A DNA stretch of 64,000 bases from JANSWY01 sp965243755. Lineage in GTDB: Bacteria > Bacteroidota > Bacteroidia > Cytophagales > Cyclobacteriaceae. The stretch is taken from NCBI GenBank assembly GCA_965243755.1, contig CBDEVW010000001.1, forward strand, positions 186,001 through 250,000, in the 5' to 3' direction. The notes below the pieces were generated by a model. It made no database searches. It was not told where the DNA came from and saw only the letters and a list, made by a program, of their open reading frames with translations. Every line of letters starts with the position of its first letter. Position 1 is the stretch's first letter. This document shows positions 60,566 through 64,000 of this stretch, piece by piece. Made by a program: the position numbers and the translations under genes.

Positions 60566-62541
60566 ATATGAGTGAGTATCAGATTTTGATTGCCGATGAT
60601 GAGCCTTCCAATGTTTCAACCGTGGTTTCATTATTGGGAGCTATTGGAATAAAGAAAGGGGTTTTTTCCGCACCCAATGGAGAGGTGGCACTAAAAATAG
60701 CGCAAGAAAAAAAACCTGATCTGATCATCACTGACTGGCAAATGCCTAAAATGTCTGGCCTGGACCTTGTTCGGGCGATTAATGATGATGATTCCCTGAA
60801 AGGCACCAAAATCATTATGGTAACCGCCGTAATGACCGCATCGGAGCAACTCAAAGAGGCATTTGATCATGGTGTACATGATTTTATTCGTAAACCATTT
60901 GACAACCTGGAGTTTTTTGCTCGGGTAACCAATACATTAAAATTACTGGATGCCGAAAGAGAACTAAAGAAGCAGTATAATCAGCTGCAAATCGTTGATG
61001 AGGCCAAAACCAGGTTCTTCATCAATATCGCACACGATCTGAGACTCCCACTCACGCTCATCCTGGGGCAGTCGGAAATTTTGCTGGACCAGTATGATGA
61101 ATACCTACCTATGGCGGTTGAAAAGAAGGTAGAACTGATCAAACAAAGTGGTAAAAAGCTGGAGATTTTGGTAGAGGAAATCAGTGAATTAATCAAACTG
61201 GATCAGGGTGAAATTGTGCTGGAGAAACAAAATGTTCCATTTGCTGAGTTGCTCTATAATGTGCTGGACATCATCCAACCCATCGCTGACAACAAGAAGA
61301 TTCAATTGTCAGCCTCACTGGAACTGGGCAAACAGGAAAATGTATACATAGACCCTAATCGATTTGAAAAGGTGTTGTTCAACCTTCTCTCCAATTCACT
61401 GAAATACACCCCGGCAAACGGTAAAATTAATGTAAGCTGTCAACATACTGAGCAAGGATTTAGCATCGCAGTTTCTGATACCGGGGAAGGTATTAAAAAG
61501 GAAGATATCCCAAGGATTTTTGATCGGTATTTCAAACATCGGGGCAATGTGAAGAGCGTAAGAACAGGACTGGGAATTGGTGTTGGGCTGGCCTTGTCGA
61601 AAGAGATCATCAATGCCCATGGTGGGAACATTACTGCTGAATCCTCTGAAGAGGGCACCACCATCCACATATTAATCCCTGATGTAGCACCACCAGAAAA
61701 TATTGAGCTACAGGAATTTGGCTCACAACTCGACAAAAAAGCCATTATACTTGAGGATTACATAGATAACGTATCCAAAGTGTCAGGTGATTCTGTGGCA
61801 CAGGATGAAACAAAATCCACCATCCTTCTGATTGAAGATAATGAAGACATCCGCAACTTCATTAGTGAAATCTTAATGCCTGAGTACAACATTGTGGAGG
61901 CGGTCAATGGGGAAGATGCACTCAATAAAATCAAACTCTATCCGATTGACCTTATCGTCACTGACCTTTTGATGCCAGCGATGGATGGTTTTCAGTTTTT
62001 AAAGACCCTTCGCGAAAACGAACAATATGCAAATCTCCCTGGCCTGATCCTTTCTTCAAGATACACAGAGGAGGATCAACTGACTGCACTTGACTATGGG
62101 GTCAACAATTTTTTGAAGAAACCATTCAAGGCTGAAGAACTCAAACTTCGACTCAAAAATCTGCTGACACAAACGGGAGCATCTGAAAATGCCATGGCTG
62201 AAATATTCAGTAATTACGACCTGGATCAGGCTACTAAAAAAATGATCACCAGGATGGAGCAGTTGGTGATCTCAAGAATTGATGATAGCAAACTAGGCAT
62301 CAATGACCTTGCTCAGGAAGTGGCTTTCAGTGAAAGAAAACTATTTAGGTTTCTGAAAGACAACCTGGAAGTCACTCCACTGGAGTTCATCAAACAGATC
62401 AGGTTCCAGCAAGTACGCAAACTCATCAAGCAAGCCAAAGTACAGTCCATCAGTGAAGCAGCACGAGCGATTGGTATGAACAACGTCAGCTTGTTTAAAA
62501 TGCAATACAAAAATCGCTTTGGTGAGGAAGCAAAATTTTAA
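60562..62541 (+). CDS. REC-histidine kinase-REC-AraC regulator
   Basis: This 659-aa cytoplasmic protein has a receiver at about residues 7-125 (D58 in LIITDWQMP) and a kinase core with an H box (INIAHDLRLPLT, H158) and ATPase boxes (NSLKYTP, VSDTGEGI, GLGIGVGLALSK). A second receiver is at about 420-535 (D468 in LIVTDLLMP). An AraC-type helix-turn-helix domain lies at about 560-655 (IGINDLAQEVAFSERKLFRFL, ISEAARAIGMNNVSLF). It overlaps the propeller-kinase by 4 bp, so the two are made together. The split repeats the domain order of one-protein hybrids but adds an extra kinase and receiver, which allows a multi-step relay. The DNA target may be the motif at 49805 and 62684. Confidence 0.9.
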   Translation: MNMSEYQILIADDEPSNVSTVVSLLGAIGIKKGVFSAPNGEVALKIAQEKKPDLIITDWQMPKMSGLDLVRAINDDDSLKGTKIIMVTAVMTASEQLKEAFDHGVHDFIRKPFDNLEFFARVTNTLKLLDAERELKKQYNQLQIVDEAKTRFFINIAHDLRLPLTLILGQSEILLDQYDEYLPMAVEKKVELIKQSGKKLEILVEEISELIKLDQGEIVLEKQNVPFAELLYNVLDIIQPIADNKKIQLSASLELGKQENVYIDPNRFEKVLFNLLSNSLKYTPANGKINVSCQHTEQGFSIAVSDTGEGIKKEDIPRIFDRYFKHRGNVKSVRTGLGIGVGLALSKEIINAHGGNITAESSEEGTTIHILIPDVAPPENIELQEFGSQLDKKAIILEDYIDNVSKVSGDSVAQDETKSTILLIEDNEDIRNFISEILMPEYNIVEAVNGEDALNKIKLYPIDLIVTDLLMPAMDGFQFLKTLRENEQYANLPGLILSSRYTEEDQLTALDYGVNNFLKKPFKAEELKLRLKNLLTQTGASENAMAEIFSNYDLDQATKKMITRMEQLVISRIDDSKLGINDLAQEVAFSERKLFRFLKDNLEVTPLEFIKQIRFQQVRKLIKQAKVQSISEAARAIGMNNVSLFKMQYKNRFGEEAKF

Positions 62542-62859
62542 TTTTCAAAGATCATTTAGGATTAACCAGTAATGAAATCGTTTTCATTTCCACTTAGTCA
62601 AATTTATTCTCTAATCAATTGAATATCAGCAGAATACAATCCAAAGCGAGTGGTAATCTTAGCTCATCCTGCAATATGCTTTATTCACCGATTCGTTTTA
62701 TTGACTCAACTAATTTTTATTCAAAGAAGGCTCAGGAACTACGATCTTTGGAGCATTATTAATTGAAATACACTCAATTGATATCCAAAAATGTTCCCAA
62801 GTAAGTGATAGATAGATTGCTGAAGATGGCAGATCTGAATATTCGGATCTGCACCATCC
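62542..62859. other. 3' region with shared motif and terminator
   Basis: This 318-base gap holds no gene. It contains TTCACCGATT-N7-TTGACTCAACTAAT at 62684-62714, nearly identical to 49805-49835, and the long hairpin at 62820-62872. Confidence 0.45.
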
Positions 62860-62872
62860 TCAGTTTTTTTTT
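62820..62872 (+). terminator. Terminator overlapping the stop of the convergent gene
   Basis: CTGAAGATGG and CAGATCTG arms pair with CGGATCTG and CCATCCTCAG around ATATT (62820-62863), followed on the plus strand by nine T. It ends the REC-AraC transcript; the stop codon of the minus-strand gene at 62860 lies inside the stem. Confidence 0.7.
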
Positions 62873-63120
62873 GAGCTGTTAGTATTTTCAGCTCGACCAC
62901 TTCTGATACTGTAAATAATTAAGCCAGCCAGCAAACCAAATCCGACCAGCATATAGAGTACTTCTGCCATACCTTCGGGAAGACTGTCTTCATAATTTCT
63001 GAAGATCAAAACAAAAACAATCAGTGGAGCCATAAATAAAAGGACCTGAAATGCAATTTTGAACCGCATCAGGACCTGAATCTTGAGAATTAGCCAAATG
63101 GTATTGAAAAATCTCTTCAT
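62860..63120 (-). CDS. Small membrane protein
   Basis: This 86-aa protein has two hydrophobic segments (FQVLLFMAPLIVFVLIF, and VLYMLVGFGLLAGLIIYSI) and a short charged tail ending SSKKN. Its start lies directly after the stop of the 236-aa gene, with no spacing, so the two are one operon. No family is recognised. The start is the only ATG that gives both helices. Confidence 0.65.
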   Translation of the reverse strand: MKRFFNTIWLILKIQVLMRFKIAFQVLLFMAPLIVFVLIFRNYEDSLPEGMAEVLYMLVGFGLLAGLIIYSIRSGRAENTNSSKKN

Positions 63121-63831
63121 TTACTGGCACTGATCATACATGAAGACATGTTTTGCAAAGTCTTTCCATTTCAGCTTTTCAGTTTGATAGTTTTCTTTCA
63201 TGGCATCACAATCAACAAATATTTCCGAGAAAGCCATCTCCTGATATTTTCGCTTTCTGACCACCTGTGCCTTGCCTCCATCCACTACAAGCAGGTGAGA
63301 TGCCGCATCGCCACCCGCTACAGTAATGGAACCAACTTTGGTTTCTGCTGTTTCGTTCGCATTGCTATGAACGTAAATTTTCAATCTGGAATCAAAGCCA
63401 GGATTTTGTAATTGTACCAGAGCATATTTTTCTTTTTTAGTGGGCAATTGTATTCTCTCAAAGAACACCCAATCCAAAACTATGATCTTGTTAAACTCAC
63501 TATTAGTCATTCTTAGAATCTCCGGGATATTGAGAGGACCACTATCCGAGAAGATATTTTCCCAGGGCTGAATGACTAACCGGACGACATCATCAGCAGT
63601 AAATTTGAACTTGCCCTCTTTATTTTTAATGGTAAAGGATTTAATCTGATCAGTGTCTGCAAACATGGTTGTTATACGGCCTGTAATAGAGTCTCCCTCA
63701 GTGGTAATGACATAGGCAAATCTGCTCGTTGTGATATGTTCCTGAGACAATTTAGGAACAAAGTATTGAGCAAATGATGTAGAAGTGGCCATCAAAACGG
63801 TCAATAAGAATAAACTACATTTCATAATCAT
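63121..63831 (-). CDS. Hypothetical secreted protein
   Basis: This 236-aa protein has a signal peptide (MIMKCSLFLLTVLMATSTSF, cleavage near AQYF). The mature part has strands around FAYVITTEGDSITGRITTMFA and KFKFTADDVVRLVIQPWENIF, similar to Bacteroidota surface proteins of unknown function that carry a G-R-I/V-type beta repeat. It has C-terminal cysteines (DCDAMKENYQ, MYDQCQ) that could form a disulfide. It is followed directly by a small membrane protein gene. I can assign no function. Confidence 0.65.
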   Translation of the reverse strand: MIMKCSLFLLTVLMATSTSFAQYFVPKLSQEHITTSRFAYVITTEGDSITGRITTMFADTDQIKSFTIKNKEGKFKFTADDVVRLVIQPWENIFSDSGPLNIPEILRMTNSEFNKIIVLDWVFFERIQLPTKKEKYALVQLQNPGFDSRLKIYVHSNANETAETKVGSITVAGGDAASHLLVVDGGKAQVVRKRKYQEMAFSEIFVDCDAMKENYQTEKLKWKDFAKHVFMYDQCQ

Positions 63832-63895
63832 AGCATAATTTAGGTGTGTTACTGTAAAGGTTTATAATCTACCAATATAAGCAATATTTTCAGGT

Positions 63896-64000
63896 TTACT
63901 TCTGCTTATACCAGGTATAAGTTCTTCGTTTCTGCCACTCACCTTCATCAGTAATGTCATAGGAGGTAGATATTTCATACCCATCAAATAGCTGTGTTTT
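63896..64000 (-). CDS. C-terminal end of a protein running past the window
   Basis: The minus-strand frame is open from the window edge and ends at 63896. The visible 34 residues include QLFDGYEISTSYDITDEGEW and RRTYTWYKQK. Function cannot be told from this fragment. Confidence 0.55.
   Translation of the reverse strand, partial: KTQLFDGYEISTSYDITDEGEWQKRRTYTWYKQK

Overview
The window looks like a chromosome segment from a marine or environmental Bacteroidota, most likely a Cytophagales-type bacterium. The grounds are SusC/RagA-type outer-membrane proteins, beta-propeller (Reg_prop/Y_Y_Y) sensors, a REC-kinase-REC-AraC regulator, an RteC-family protein, AT-rich intergenic DNA, no clear Shine-Dalgarno sites and many lipoprotein or Sec signal peptides. 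No rRNA, intact tRNA or CRISPR array was seen. The genus cannot be read from the sequence.

Bases 1-16,600 are an accessory, defence-like island ending in mobile-element genes. In order they hold: a TIR protein cut by the window edge with a small 3-TM partner; a frameshifted relic of that partner; a TIR plus stand-alone SLOG pair (Thoeris-like logic); a sigma factor / small protein / ImmA-IrrE peptidase operon divergent from a YegP-like gene; an XRE-peptidase plus PIN-like toxin-antitoxin pair; a bacterial ubiquitin-like operon (UBL, E1-like, DUF6527-like, small nuclease-like protein); and, on the minus strand, an operon of a Gly-rich-N-terminus small protein, a PfkB / deoxyribosyltransferase-like / QueC fusion and an HhH-GPD glycosylase. 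A DnaC-like ATPase, a helper gene, a frameshifted excisionase-type HTH and RteC close the block.

Bases 16,600-33,700 have a hairpin-rich gap, beta-barrel and small hypothetical genes with decayed fragments, and a secreted cassette: a lamin-tail/Calx-beta protein, a 2965-aa RHS/YD protein ending in an HExxH domain, and a small lipoprotein that may be its immunity partner. An XRE regulator with repeated operator-like sites and a TPR membrane protein follow.

Bases 33,700-46,100 are envelope genes. A SusC-like protein with no visible plug domain sits in a 4-bp-overlapping pair with an alpha-2-macroglobulin-like protein that does contain a plug-like domain.

Bases 46,100-64,000 are mainly signalling: a STAS-like protein, two histidine kinases, an operon of PD40/PKD protein, secreted protein and kinase-less propeller sensor, and a propeller-kinase (1137 aa) overlapping a REC-kinase-REC-AraC protein (659 aa). 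A roughly 300-bp MITE-like element with terminal inverted repeats and a 13-bp target-site duplication lies at 55.1-55.4 kb.

The best candidates for something new are the QueC/glycosylase operon with its MGSSG-starting partner, the SusC/A2M plug-domain relocation, the TIR-SLOG pair beside TIR-3TM genes, and a two-hairpin covarying element present at 16.9 and 48.8 kb.
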